A stretch of 64,000 nt of DNA from NCBI GenBank assembly GCA_964645835.1, contig CAZYDG010000080.1:23114-87113 (forward strand). The letters run 5' to 3'. The stretch's first letter is position 1. Each line of letters opens with the position of its first letter. Below, piece after piece: positions 8,604 to 18,019 of this stretch. This DNA comes from CAZBME01 sp964645835 (GTDB lineage: Bacteria > Desulfobacterota > Syntrophia > Syntrophales > UBA8958). A program made the translations under genes and the position numbers. The notes under the pieces are model-generated. The model saw only the letters and a program-made list of their open reading frames with translations. It ran no database searches and had not been told where the DNA came from.

Positions 8604-11600
8604 GTGATAAAAGATAACGAAAAAATCGGTGCTGTCATGGTGGTCGGAGCCGGGATCGCAGGTATCCAGGCTTCTCTCGATTTGGCCAATTCCGGAATGA
8701 AGGTATATCTCGTGGAAAAGGGAATCAGCATCGGCGGCGTCATGGCCCAGCTGGACAAGACATTCCCGACGAACGACTGTTCAGCCTGCATCCTTTCCCC
8801 GAAGCTGGTTGAAGTAGGCCGTCATCCAAATGTGGAAATCCTGACCCAGCGGACTGTCGAGGCCGTAGAGGGAGAGGCGGGCCGTTTCAAGGTTCGTCTG
8901 ACAAGGGCGCCGCGTTACGTTAACCTGAACAAATGTACGGGCTGCGGTGATTGTGCCAAGGTCTGCCCCGTTAACGTTCCTTCCGATTTCAATGAACGCC
9001 TCTCCGAAAGACAGGCTACATACCGCCACTTTCCCCAGGCAATTCCCAGCGGTTTTGCCATAGATAAATTGGGAACATCTCCCTGTAAAGCAAACTGCCC
9101 AACTCATATCAGTGTCCAGGGTTATGTGGCCCTGATCGGCGCCGGGAAGTTCAAAGAAGCCCTTAAACTCATTAAGCAGGACAATCCCTTTCCCATCGTC
9201 TGCGGCCGCGTTTGTAACCATCCTTGCGAGACGGCATGTATGCGGGGTAAGGTGGATGATCCCATCGATATTATGCATCTGAAGCAGTTTGTCGCCGATC
9301 TGGATCTGAATGCCGAAACGCGCTATGTTCCCGAAAAGAAAGAAAGCAAGGGCAAGAAGGTCGCCATCGTCGGCGCCGGACCATCCAGTTTGACCTGCGC
9401 TTATTACCTGGCTATCGAGGGCTATGATGTGGACGTCTTTGAAGCCCTGCCCGTAGCGGGCGGCTGGCTTGCCGTCGGCATCCCCGAATACCGGCTGCCC
9501 AAGAAAGTCCTGAAGGCCGAGATTCAGGTCATTGAAGATCTGGGCGTGAAGATCCATCTCAACACACGAATCGGTAAAGACATTTCTTTCGATAAACTCC
9601 AGAAAGATTACAACGCCGTCTTCATCGGCTGCGGAACCATGAAGAGCAGCAAGCTCAACATCCCCGGCGAGGACATGCAGGGCGTCATCCACGGTGTTGA
9701 CTATCTCATGCGCGTCAACCTGGGGGAAAAGGTCGCCCTGGGCGACAAGGTTGCTGTAGTCGGCGGCGGAAACGTGGCCATGGATGCAGTCCGGACCGCC
9801 GTCAGAATGGGGACCAAGGATGTCTTTATCCTCTACCGCCGGACCCGTGCGGAAATGCCTGCTGCGCCAGAGGAAATCGAAGAGGCCATTGAAGAAGGCG
9901 TTGAGATGAAATTTCTCGTCGCCCCCAAGCGCGTCGTCGGCAAGGACGGCAAAGTGACAGGTATTGAATGTACAAGGATGGAGTTGGGTGAACCCGATAA
10001 AAGCGGCCGCCGCCGCCCCATCGAGATCAAGGGGTCCGAATTCATCGTTGAATGCGATGCCATCGTGCCCGCCATCGGCCAGGAGGCTGACCTTTCTTTC
10101 ATTACGCAGGAAAGCGGCGTCTCCATCAATAAATGGAACAACATCGATTACGATGAACTGACGTATGCAACGACGACTCCCGGTATCTTCTCCGGCGGTG
10201 ATGTCGTTACGGGTCCCCAGACCGTTGTCAAGGCTGTCTATGCCGGCAAGGAAGCGGCGAAATCCATCAACCGCTACTTGTCGGGTGAGGATATAAAGGC
10301 CGGCAGGGAGAAAGATTGGACCAAGGATCTGGCCGATAAGGCCGATGTCTCCAAAGTGCCCAAGAGCCCCCGCACGAAATATCCCCTCATGAAACCCGAA
10401 GACCGCCGGACAAACTTCAAGGAAGTCGGCCTCGGCTTCGATGAAGCGCAAGCCAAGGCGGAAGCCCTGCGCTGCCTTAACTGCGGGATCTGTTCCGAGT
10501 GCTACCAGTGCGTTGACGCCTGTATCGCCGGGGCGATCAACCACGAAGATACATATGAGGAAGAGATGATCGAGGTCGGCGCCGTCATCGCGTCGCCCGG
10601 ATTTGAGATATTTGACGCCGGTATTCGTGGCGAATACGGATACGGTACGTTCAAGAACGTCGTAACAGCCATCCAGTTCGAGCGGATCCTGTCGGCATCG
10701 GGCCCTTATTTCGGTCACGTGCAGCGGATTTCCGATGGCGTGGAACCGAAAAAAGTCGCCTTTATCCAGTGCGTAGGTTCCCGTGATACGTCCTGTGATA
10801 ACAGCTGGTGTTCTTCCGTCTGCTGCATGTACGCGACGAAGGAAGCGATTATCGGCAAGGAACACGCAAAAAATCTAGAACCGACCATCTTCTACATGGA
10901 CATTCGCGCCCATGGAAAGGACTTCGACCGGTTTGTCAACCGGGCCAAGAACGAATACGGTATTCGTTATATCCGTTCCATGCCCTCCACCATTAAGGAA
11001 CTTCAGCAGTCCAAGAACCTGCTGATCAAATATGTCCAGGAAGACGGCAGCCTTGTAGAAGAGGAATTCGACATGGTCGTTCTTTCTGTAGGCTTGACGC
11101 CGCCCAAAGAGGCCGCCCAGCTTGCCAAGGCAATGGGAGTCAATTTGGAAGAACACGGTTTCTGCGCTACGGCCTTGGACAATCCAGTCCAGAGCAGCCG
11201 GGAAGGGATCTTTGTCTGCGGCGCCTTCGGCGGTCCGAAAGACATACCCGAGACGGTCATGGAGGCCAGCAGCGCCGCCGCCTGTGCATCGGGAATTCTT
11301 GCCAGCCAGCGGGGCACCCTGATCACGGCTGAAGAATTGCCAATGGAAAACGATCTCCGCGGCATCGGCCCACGGACGGGCGTCTTTGTCTGTCACTGCG
11401 GCATCAATATCGGCGGCGTCGTCAATGTCCCCGAGGTGGTGGAATACTGCAAGACCCTTCCCAATGTCGTCTATGCGACGGATAACCTCTTTACCTGTTC
11501 TCAGGATACGGCGGTCAAGATGGGCGAAGTCATCAAGGAACAAAACTTAAGCCGTGTCGTCGTCGCCTCCTGCTCACCCCGGACCCATGAAGGGCTTTTC

Positions 11601-13028
11601 CAGGAAAACTGCGAGAAGGCCGGTCTTAATCGCTATCTGTTCGAGATGGCCAATATCCGCGACCAGGATTCCTGGGTCCACATGCATGAACCGAAGGAAG
11701 CAACGGAAAAGGCCAAAGACCTTGTCCGCATGTCCATCGCCAAGGCCCAGTTCCTAAAACCTCTGAAACCGGGTCAGTTATCCGTCAACCGCGCCACCAT
11801 GATTATCGGCGGCGGTCTGGCCGGTATTACGGCGGCCCTTGCGCTGGCGGAACAGGGTTTTGAATCTTATATCATCGAGAAAAAGCCAGTTTTGGGCGGT
11901 AATTACAGGGATCTTTATTTCACACTGGAAGGCCTTGATACGAAGAAGCATTTGGCCGGCCTTCTGGATAAGGTGAAAGCCAGCAAACTCATCCATGTCT
12001 ATGCAGGTGCCGATATCGAAAAGATTGAAGGCTTCATCGGCAACTACAAGACGACGATCAAGAACAAGGACGGCCAGGCAACCTTTGAGCACGGTGTCGT
12101 CATCGTCGCCACCGGCGCTTATGAACTGGAAACCAGCGAATACCTCCACGGCCAGTCGGCAAACGTCGTCACCCAGCGGGACCTGGAAAAGATGCTCGCC
12201 GAAAAGGATGCCAAGGCGACCCAGGCCAAGAGCGTCGTCATGATTCAGTGTGTCGGGTCACGTATCCCCGAGCGGCCCTATTGCAGCCGTTATTGTTGCT
12301 CCGAGGCCATGAAGAATGCCCTCAAGATCAAAGAGATGGATCCGGAAAAGGATGTCACGATCATTTACCGCGATATCCGCACCTTCGGGTTGAAGGAAGA
12401 TTATTACAAGAAAGCCCGCGAGCTTAATGTCAAGTTTGTTCGCTATGATGAAGACCGGAAACCGGAGGTCACCCAGAGCGGCAACCAGGTTTCCATCAGA
12501 GTCTTCGATCCGATCCTCAATGGCCCGGTCGATTTAGCGGCCGATCTGCTGGCCCTGTCCGTCGGTTCCGTTCCCAATCCTGAGAATGCGGAGATTGGCC
12601 AGCGGCTGAAGGTCCCGACCAATCAGGACGGCTTCTTCCTTGAGGCCCATGTGAAGCTTCGTCCCGTCGATTTTGCAACGGACGGCGTCTTCATGTGCGG
12701 CATGGCCCATGCGCCGAAACTCAGCGAAGACGCCATTGTCCAGGCCAATGCGGCGGTGTCTCGCGCCTGCACTATCCTGACGAAAGACTTCATCGAAGCG
12801 GAAGGAAAGACGGCTTTCGTCAATAAGGATCGCTGCTCCGCTTGTGGCCTCTGCGAGGAGAACTGCCCCTTCGGCGCCATTTCGGTGAATGTTGTCGAGG
12901 GATGCGCAGAAGTAAACGCCGTCCTGTGCAAAGGCTGCGGCGTCTGCACGGCCTCTTGCCGGATGAACGCCGTCGATCTAAACGGTTTCAGCAACGAAGA
13001 GGAATTGGAACAGATATATAATATGTAA
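8604..13028 (+). CDS. hdrA: Fused HdrA - GltD/NfnB-like - HdrA electron-bifurcation flavoprotein
   Basis: A 1474-residue flavoprotein. Residues 1-105 are an HdrA FAD-binding start (VVGAGIAGIQASLDLA) with the CSACILSPK segment. A ferredoxin motif CTGCGDCAKVCP follows at about 111. The HdrA frame is then interrupted by a glutamate-synthase-small-subunit-like module (about 150-600): a cysteine-rich helical Fe-S domain (CKANCP, CGRVC, CETAC), Rossmann VAIVGAGPSS at about 250 and VVGGGNVAMDAVRTA at about 385. HdrA resumes after another Fe-S motif at about 620 (CLNCGICSECYQC). A second HdrA-like half (VFVCHCGINIGG at 925, MIIGGGLAGITAA at 1064) and a C-terminal two-[4Fe-4S] ferredoxin (about 1408) complete it. 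Start is GTG behind GAGGTGG. It would be the flavin-bifurcating core of the following Hdr/Flox-like complex. Confidence 0.9.
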   Translation: MIKDNEKIGAVMVVGAGIAGIQASLDLANSGMKVYLVEKGISIGGVMAQLDKTFPTNDCSACILSPKLVEVGRHPNVEILTQRTVEAVEGEAGRFKVRLTRAPRYVNLNKCTGCGDCAKVCPVNVPSDFNERLSERQATYRHFPQAIPSGFAIDKLGTSPCKANCPTHISVQGYVALIGAGKFKEALKLIKQDNPFPIVCGRVCNHPCETACMRGKVDDPIDIMHLKQFVADLDLNAETRYVPEKKESKGKKVAIVGAGPSSLTCAYYLAIEGYDVDVFEALPVAGGWLAVGIPEYRLPKKVLKAEIQVIEDLGVKIHLNTRIGKDISFDKLQKDYNAVFIGCGTMKSSKLNIPGEDMQGVIHGVDYLMRVNLGEKVALGDKVAVVGGGNVAMDAVRTAVRMGTKDVFILYRRTRAEMPAAPEEIEEAIEEGVEMKFLVAPKRVVGKDGKVTGIECTRMELGEPDKSGRRRPIEIKGSEFIVECDAIVPAIGQEADLSFITQESGVSINKWNNIDYDELTYATTTPGIFSGGDVVTGPQTVVKAVYAGKEAAKSINRYLSGEDIKAGREKDWTKDLADKADVSKVPKSPRTKYPLMKPEDRRTNFKEVGLGFDEAQAKAEALRCLNCGICSECYQCVDACIAGAINHEDTYEEEMIEVGAVIASPGFEIFDAGIRGEYGYGTFKNVVTAIQFERILSASGPYFGHVQRISDGVEPKKVAFIQCVGSRDTSCDNSWCSSVCCMYATKEAIIGKEHAKNLEPTIFYMDIRAHGKDFDRFVNRAKNEYGIRYIRSMPSTIKELQQSKNLLIKYVQEDGSLVEEEFDMVVLSVGLTPPKEAAQLAKAMGVNLEEHGFCATALDNPVQSSREGIFVCGAFGGPKDIPETVMEASSAAACASGILASQRGTLITAEELPMENDLRGIGPRTGVFVCHCGINIGGVVNVPEVVEYCKTLPNVVYATDNLFTCSQDTAVKMGEVIKEQNLSRVVVASCSPRTHEGLFQENCEKAGLNRYLFEMANIRDQDSWVHMHEPKEATEKAKDLVRMSIAKAQFLKPLKPGQLSVNRATMIIGGGLAGITAALALAEQGFESYIIEKKPVLGGNYRDLYFTLEGLDTKKHLAGLLDKVKASKLIHVYAGADIEKIEGFIGNYKTTIKNKDGQATFEHGVVIVATGAYELETSEYLHGQSANVVTQRDLEKMLAEKDAKATQAKSVVMIQCVGSRIPERPYCSRYCCSEAMKNALKIKEMDPEKDVTIIYRDIRTFGLKEDYYKKARELNVKFVRYDEDRKPEVTQSGNQVSIRVFDPILNGPVDLAADLLALSVGSVPNPENAEIGQRLKVPTNQDGFFLEAHVKLRPVDFATDGVFMCGMAHAPKLSEDAIVQANAAVSRACTILTKDFIEAEGKTAFVNKDRCSACGLCEENCPFGAISVNVVEGCAEVNAVLCKGCGVCTASCRMNAVDLNGFSNEEELEQIYNM

Positions 13029-13076
13029 ACTAAGGTAAATGGCTGCTAAAGCCAATTGCCAATGGAGGGAGTATAT

Positions 13077-13514
13077 ATGGCCGAAGATTCAACAAACAAG
13101 GAATGGGTACCGAAAATCGTTGCCATTGTCTGCAATTGGTGTACTTACGCGGGCGCCGATCTGGCTGGTATCAGCAGAATTCAGTATCCGCCGAATGTAC
13201 GCATCATGCGCGTTCCCTGCACGGGAAGGATCAACCCTTTTTACATCGTGAAAGCCTTGCAGACGGGAGCCGACGGCGTTCTCGTATCGGGTTGACACCC
13301 CGGTGAATGCCACTATATTTCGGGAAATCTGGTGGCGCGCCGCAAGTTTGCGACGTTAAAAAGTTTCCTGGACTACATCGGTGTGGAAGGTGACAGGACC
13401 ATTTTTACATGGGTGTCAGCTTCTGAAGGAGAGCGTTTCGCCAATGTCATCAAAGGCGTGACGGCGAAGGTAAAAGCCCTCGGTCCGCCCGCCCGGCTGG
13501 TTAAGTCTTTGTAA
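13077..13514 (+). CDS. mvhD: MvhD-like electron-transfer subunit, selenoprotein (in-frame UGA)
   Basis: The frame from ATG 13077 (AGGGAG upstream) reads MAEDSTNKEWVPKIVAIVCN, meets TGA at 13293-13295 and continues in the same frame to the stop at 13514. Read through, it gives 145 residues with the MvhD signature: VCNWCTYAGADLAG, RVPCTGR, then G-Sec-HPGECHY at the family position that holds Cys or Sec. Sequence similarity to MvhD/FloxD continues after the UGA. A hairpin with a G-rich loop lies 14-41 bases downstream. In Hdr complexes this subunit carries a [2Fe-2S] cluster and passes electrons to HdrA. Standard gene calling would split it at the UGA. Confidence 0.92.
13309..13336 (+). promoter_or_regulatory. 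SECIS-like hairpin downstream of the mvhD UGA
   Basis: GCCAC (13309-13313) pairs with GTGGC (13332-13336), and inside it ATTT (13317-13320) pairs with AAAT (13325-13328) around the tetraloop CGGG. The loop starts 26 bases after the UGA and exposes G residues, as bacterial SECIS apical loops do for SelB. Structure was read by eye; no folding energy was computed. Confidence 0.7.
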
Positions 13515-13574
13515 TAAAAACAGGGTTTATTAGAAAAACCGGTTGATCACACTAAAAACGAGGATTCATAAAAA

Positions 13575-14582
13575 GTGGAAAACATAGATAAAAAGTTACG
13601 GGAAGAGGCAAAGAGGCTCCTCGAAGAGAAGAAGGTCGAAGTCATTGTAGGTTATGAAGAGGGAACCCTTCCCTTGACAGCCACGCCCTGCTTTATCACC
13701 CAGCCCGAGGAGGCCGAAAAACTGGTCTGGAACGCCTATTGCACCCAGAACCTGGCGAAGTTCGTCCATGACCTCATTTCGCAGCATAAAAACGCCCAGA
13801 AACGCGTGAAGCCGGAAGATAAGAAAAAGAAGATCGTCGGTGTCATCGCACGGGGTTGCACCACCCGTTCCATTATTCTGCATATCCAGGAACGGCAATA
13901 CAGCCGTGAGGAAGTCGTCGTCATCGGTGTTCCCTGCACAGGCTATGTGGATCGAAAGACCTTAAGTGTTGCCTTGAACGGCGAAGAAGTCATCGGCGGA
14001 AGCTTGAACGGCGATCAGTTTACAATCCAGACACCGGGCGGCGAAAAGAAACTGGCTTTGGCCGATGTTCTGGCCGAAAATTGCGTGACCTGCCGGTTCA
14101 ACAATCCCCTGATCAGCGACGTTATGATCGGTTCGCCTGCGCCGGCAATGAAGCCCGAGCAGGAATACGACGATGTGAAGGCTTTTGAGAGCATGTCGGC
14201 CGATGAGCGATGGGCCTATTTTCAAAAGGAGATGGGCAAGTGCATCCGTTGCTACGCCTGCCGTCAGGCCTGTCCCTCCTGCTATTGCCCCACCTGTTTC
14301 ATGGAGCAGAGTCAGCCCCAGTGGGTCGGTATCGGTGAGGGTGCGTCGGATACCCAGGTATTTCAGATCATGCGGATATTCCACATGGCCGGTCGTTGTG
14401 TGGACTGCGGGTCCTGCATCACCGTTTGTCCCATGGGTGTCGATTTGAGAAAATTCCTTAAGAAGCTCGACAAAGACGGCTTTGAGATGTTTGGCGGCCG
14501 CTGCGGGTCTTCCCTGGAAGATCGACCGATCCTTTCCACATTCAAAGAACACGAGGCGGAAGATTTCATCTATAATCCTTAA
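13575..14582 (+). CDS. FdhB/FrhB-like iron-sulfur electron-transfer protein
   Basis: 335 residues from GTG 13575. The N-terminal half resembles the coenzyme F420 hydrogenase/formate dehydrogenase beta-subunit fold (VGVIARGCTTRSI, VIGVPCTGYVD). The C-terminal half has two [4Fe-4S] motifs, CIRCYACRQACP and CVDCGSCITVCP, plus extra cysteines (CYCPTC). Its position between mvhD and hdrC suggests it connects the Hdr complex to a second electron donor or acceptor, such as formate, NAD(P)H or ferredoxin. That partner cannot be decided from sequence alone. No hydrogenase or formate dehydrogenase catalytic subunit is in the window. Confidence 0.75.
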   Translation: MENIDKKLREEAKRLLEEKKVEVIVGYEEGTLPLTATPCFITQPEEAEKLVWNAYCTQNLAKFVHDLISQHKNAQKRVKPEDKKKKIVGVIARGCTTRSIILHIQERQYSREEVVVIGVPCTGYVDRKTLSVALNGEEVIGGSLNGDQFTIQTPGGEKKLALADVLAENCVTCRFNNPLISDVMIGSPAPAMKPEQEYDDVKAFESMSADERWAYFQKEMGKCIRCYACRQACPSCYCPTCFMEQSQPQWVGIGEGASDTQVFQIMRIFHMAGRCVDCGSCITVCPMGVDLRKFLKKLDKDGFEMFGGRCGSSLEDRPILSTFKEHEAEDFIYNP

Positions 14583-14669
14583 AGCCGCATGCCTGGAAAA
14601 AAGATCCTGGTCAAGTCCTACGGGTGCTGGCCATTGACGGAAGATGATCAAGTAAGAAATGGAGCAAGC

Positions 14670-15191
14670 ATGAAAACCTTTCTCGATGAAGTAAATGAAA
14701 AGATAAACGGAGTGCCGATTCAGCGCTGCTACCACTGTCGCAAATGCACGGCCGGGTGCCCGTTGGCCTTCACCATGGAGTACAATCCAAACCGGGTAAT
14801 CAAGATGATACAGATGGGTCAGAAGAGAGAGGTCCTCTCCAGTGCTACGATCTGGCTCTGTGCATCTTGCGAGACCTGTATTACCCGTTGCCCGAATAAT
14901 GTGGATATTGCACGGATGATGGATGTCCTTAGGGAAATGGCCATAGCGGAAGGCGTGGCCGCGAAAGAGGCGAATGTCCTGAAGTTCCATGAGGCGTTCC
15001 TCTGGAGTATCAAATTTGGCGGACGGATCAATGAGCCGCTTTTGATGGTCAATTACAAGCTTAAATCCGGTGACCTGTTCGCCGATATGGGCATGGGCAT
15101 CGATATGTTCATGAAGGGCAAGTTGTCCCTGGTGTCACCCCGGACGAAGGATCTCAAATCGGTTAAGCAGATATTTGAAAAAACGAAGTAA
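14670..15191 (+). CDS. hdrC: HdrC-like iron-sulfur subunit
   Basis: From ATG 14670 the product is 173 residues, begins MKTFLDEVNEKI and carries CYHCRKCTAGCP and CASCETCITRCP, the two [4Fe-4S] ligand sets of heterodisulfide reductase subunit C. An ATG 81 bases upstream is in frame but lacks a ribosome-binding site, while TGGAGCAAGC precedes 14670. HdrC relays electrons from HdrA to HdrB. It sits between an FdhB/FrhB-like gene and hdrB in a tightly packed operon. Confidence 0.9.
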   Translation: MKTFLDEVNEKINGVPIQRCYHCRKCTAGCPLAFTMEYNPNRVIKMIQMGQKREVLSSATIWLCASCETCITRCPNNVDIARMMDVLREMAIAEGVAAKEANVLKFHEAFLWSIKFGGRINEPLLMVNYKLKSGDLFADMGMGIDMFMKGKLSLVSPRTKDLKSVKQIFEKTK

Positions 15192-15215
15192 GCATAACGC
15201 ACAAGGAGGCAAGCG

Positions 15216-16067
15216 TTGAAAGTTTCATATTATCCGGGATGTTCCCTGCATGGGACGGCGAAGGAATATGACCAGTCCGTCAAAGCGGTAAGCAAGGCCC
15301 TGGACATCGAACTCAAAGAAGTCCAGGATTGGTCTTGCTGCGGCGCCACATCGGCCCATGCCACGAATTTTAAGCTGTCCGTAGCGCTTCCGGCACGAAA
15401 TCTCGTGGCGATCGAAAAGAGCGCGGACAAAGAGGTAATGGTTCCCTGCGCCGCCTGTTTTAACCGCTTTAAAACGGCTCAGCATAATATGGCCCATGAC
15501 GCCTCACTGAAGAAAGAAATCGAAGGCATTCTCGGCAGTTCCTATGCTGGAACGGCCGTGGTGAAGAATCCCATCGGAATCATCCATGATGACGTGGGTC
15601 TTGATGTCCTGGCGAAGAAAGTTGTAAAGAAGCTTGCCGGTCTTAAGCCTGTCTCCTACTATGGATGCCTCCTTGTGAGACCGCCTGAGGCCTGCGAGTT
15701 CGAGAATGTCGAAAACCCCTATATGCTCGATGATATCCTCAGAACCCTGGGGGCCGATGTCAAGCCCTGGTCGTACAAAACGGATTGCTGTGGTGGAAGC
15801 TTAACCATCAGCCGGACGGATATCGTTCACAAACTCGTGGATAAACTGATGACCATGGCCCGTGAAGCGGGGGCAAACTGTGTCGTAACGGCCTGCCCCG
15901 TCTGCCTGACGAACCTGGACGCCCGGGTGAGCGAAAATCTGCAGCTTCCCGTCTTTTATTTCACGGAACTTGTGGCTTTGGCCCTTGGACTTCCGGGAGC
16001 ATCCGACTGGTTCAAATTGCATATGGTAGACCCGACACCGCTCATGGGCGGCTTGGGCTTGATCTAA
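15216..16067 (+). CDS. hdrB: HdrB-like catalytic subunit with CCG domains
   Basis: 283 residues starting at TTG 15216 behind AAGGAGGC. Two cysteine-rich CCG domains are complete: WSCCGA with CAACF, and TDCCGGS with CPVC, each able to hold the unusual non-cubane [4Fe-4S] cluster of HdrB. In methanogens this subunit reduces the CoM-CoB heterodisulfide. Bacteria lack that substrate, so here the acceptor is unknown and probably another disulfide or protein. It follows hdrC by 24 bases. Confidence 0.9.
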   Translation: MKVSYYPGCSLHGTAKEYDQSVKAVSKALDIELKEVQDWSCCGATSAHATNFKLSVALPARNLVAIEKSADKEVMVPCAACFNRFKTAQHNMAHDASLKKEIEGILGSSYAGTAVVKNPIGIIHDDVGLDVLAKKVVKKLAGLKPVSYYGCLLVRPPEACEFENVENPYMLDDILRTLGADVKPWSYKTDCCGGSLTISRTDIVHKLVDKLMTMAREAGANCVVTACPVCLTNLDARVSENLQLPVFYFTELVALALGLPGASDWFKLHMVDPTPLMGGLGLI

Positions 16068-16099
16068 AATATCCTAAATTTAGACGATTGAAGGACGAT

Positions 16100-17122
16100 A
16101 TGGAAAAACGGTTGATAAAGAAAGACGCTCTGGCAGGGATCGTAAAAAAGATAGGCGCCGATCTGACCATCTATGCACCGGTGAAGGTCGAGGACAACGT
16201 CTTGTTCAAAGTGCTGGAAAAGGGGGAAGAGCCCCTCACCGTATATGCGAACAGCAAGAATGCGCCGAAGAACTTTTTCTTTCCCCGTACGGAAGTGATG
16301 ATGCGCTATACGCGGACCACCAAGGGTATGGAACTCAAGAACGAAGAGCTTGCGTCTACGGAATCCGTCCTATTCGGCGTCCGCCCTTGTGATACGCGCA
16401 GTTTTGCTCTTTTGGACATGCTTTTCGATCAGGAAAAATATAAGGATCCCTACTATATCGAAAAGAGGAACAAGACAACGATCGTCTCCCTGGCCTGCTC
16501 ACATCCTCCCTATTCAACGTGCTTCTGCACCTCAGTGGGCGGTCGTCCCGTGGATGACAAGGGCAGCGATGTCCTGCTGACGGACCTGGGGGATCAATAT
16601 CTGGCGGAATTCGTGACGCCCAAGGGAGAAAAACTGACCAAATATTTCGGTGACGCAAAGGCCGATGACGGGGCGGAAAAGAAGAAGGAAGCTATTGCCG
16701 CCCAGGCGGAAGGTGAGATAAAATCACATATCCCCGCTAAGGAGATCAAACCGATCCTTGACGTGAACTTCGAGCACCCCTTCTGGAACACGATTCATCA
16801 GAAGTGTCTGGCCTGCGGAACCTGCACGTACCTGTGCCCCACATGCCACTGTTTTGATATCAGCGACGAGTCAAAATATGATGACGGCAGGCGCCTGAGA
16901 AATTGGGACTCCTGCATGTTTGCCCTCTTTACGAAAGAGACCTCGGGCCACAATCCCCGCACGTCTCAAAAGGAGAGATGGCGTCAGCGGACCATGCATA
17001 AATTCAAGTATTACGTGGATAACTTCGATGCCATCGCCTGTGTGGGTTGCGGTCGGTGTGTCATGTCCTGTCCGGTTAATATTGACATCCGGAAAATCGT
17101 CGAAGACATTTCGAAATTATAG
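16100..17122 (+). CDS. Asr/Hyd-like beta subunit (4Fe-4S dicluster), FloxB-like
   Basis: Taken from ATG 16100 (GAAGGAC upstream) it is 340 residues; an in-frame TTG at 16088 is less likely. The protein has FGVRPCDTRSF and SLACSHPPYSTCFCTSVGG in its N-terminal half, then CLACGTCTYLCPTCHCFD and CVGCGRCVMSCPV. This is the architecture of anaerobic sulfite reductase A, sulfhydrogenase beta and FloxB proteins. It would carry electrons between the flavoprotein encoded next and the Hdr subunits. No sulfite reductase catalytic subunit is present, so Flox-like electron transfer is favoured. Confidence 0.85.
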   Translation: MEKRLIKKDALAGIVKKIGADLTIYAPVKVEDNVLFKVLEKGEEPLTVYANSKNAPKNFFFPRTEVMMRYTRTTKGMELKNEELASTESVLFGVRPCDTRSFALLDMLFDQEKYKDPYYIEKRNKTTIVSLACSHPPYSTCFCTSVGGRPVDDKGSDVLLTDLGDQYLAEFVTPKGEKLTKYFGDAKADDGAEKKKEAIAAQAEGEIKSHIPAKEIKPILDVNFEHPFWNTIHQKCLACGTCTYLCPTCHCFDISDESKYDDGRRLRNWDSCMFALFTKETSGHNPRTSQKERWRQRTMHKFKYYVDNFDAIACVGCGRCVMSCPVNIDIRKIVEDISKL

Positions 17123-17139
17123 CAGCGCGGGAGATTGTC

Positions 17140-17979
17140 ATGCAGAATCCATATGTACCTTATCCGGTTGAACTGATCAAAATCGTGACTGAAGTGGACA
17201 CGAAGGACATCAAGACCTTTCGCTTTGCCTTCGTGAATAAGGAAGACGAGGCAAAATACAGTTACATTCCCGGTCAGTTCGGTGAACTGTCCGTCTTCGG
17301 GAAAGGAGAGTCGCCCATCGGGATCGCCTCTTCCCCCACGAACCCCGGTTATGTCGAATTCACCGTTCAGAAGGCCGGTGTCGTAACGTCGGCCCTCCAT
17401 GAGATGGAAGAGGGTACCCGGATGGGCCTTCGCGGCCCCTTGGGCAATTCCTGGCCCATTGAATTTCTGGAAGGGAAAAACATCGTCATCGTCGGCGGCG
17501 GTTTCGCCTTCACGACCCTGCGGTCCCTCATTCAATACATGATTCACGACGAAAACAGAAAGCGCTTCGGCAAGATTACAGTCATCTACGGAGCCAGAAA
17601 CCCGGGCTTGCTGCTTTACAAGGACGAACTGGAAGTTTGGGCGAAGCGGGGTGACATTGACCTGAATGTCACCGTGGACAAGGGCGATGCCGGCTGGAAG
17701 GGGCGCGAAGGGTTTGTGCCCACGGTCTGCAAGGAAGTGGCGCCGAGCCCCGAGAATGCCGTGACCCTGATCTGTGGACCCCCGATCATGATCCGCTTTA
17801 CGCTGCCTGTTTTCTTTGAATTGGGCTTCTCTAACGAGAATATCATCACATCTCTGGAAATGCGCATGAAATGCGGTATCGGCAAGTGCGGCCGTTGCAA
17901 TGTGGGCAGCAAGTATGTCTGCAAGGACGGTCCGGTCTTTTCCCTGGCCGAGCTTGACAAGCTGACGAAAGAGTATTAA
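17140..17979 (+). CDS. FAD/NAD(P)-binding gamma subunit (AsrB/HydG/FloxA-like)
   Basis: 279 residues with the ferredoxin-NADP reductase fold: PGQFGELSVFGKGESPIGIASS (FAD side), IVIVGGGFAFTTLRSL and ICGPPIMIRF (nucleotide side), ending in a [2Fe-2S] segment with CGIGKCGRCN and a last cysteine in YVCKDGPVF. In Flox and sulfhydrogenase complexes this subunit oxidises NAD(P)H or reduces NAD(P)+. Eighteen bases separate it from the beta subunit, and a strong terminator follows, so it appears to be the last gene of the Hdr-type operon. Confidence 0.88.
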   Translation: MQNPYVPYPVELIKIVTEVDTKDIKTFRFAFVNKEDEAKYSYIPGQFGELSVFGKGESPIGIASSPTNPGYVEFTVQKAGVVTSALHEMEEGTRMGLRGPLGNSWPIEFLEGKNIVIVGGGFAFTTLRSLIQYMIHDENRKRFGKITVIYGARNPGLLLYKDELEVWAKRGDIDLNVTVDKGDAGWKGREGFVPTVCKEVAPSPENAVTLICGPPIMIRFTLPVFFELGFSNENIITSLEMRMKCGIGKCGRCNVGSKYVCKDGPVFSLAELDKLTKEY

Positions 17980-18019
17980 TTTCTTTTCAGTTTTTTCCAG
18001 GGACAGAAAAGTGCTGATC

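Noticed and set aside
13332..13514. Separate small ORF after mvhD
   Set aside because: It is the continuation of mvhD in the same frame after the UGA; homology continues across it.
14589..14669. Upstream start for hdrC
   Set aside because: No ribosome-binding site before it, whereas GGAGC precedes 14670 and the shorter protein matches HdrC.
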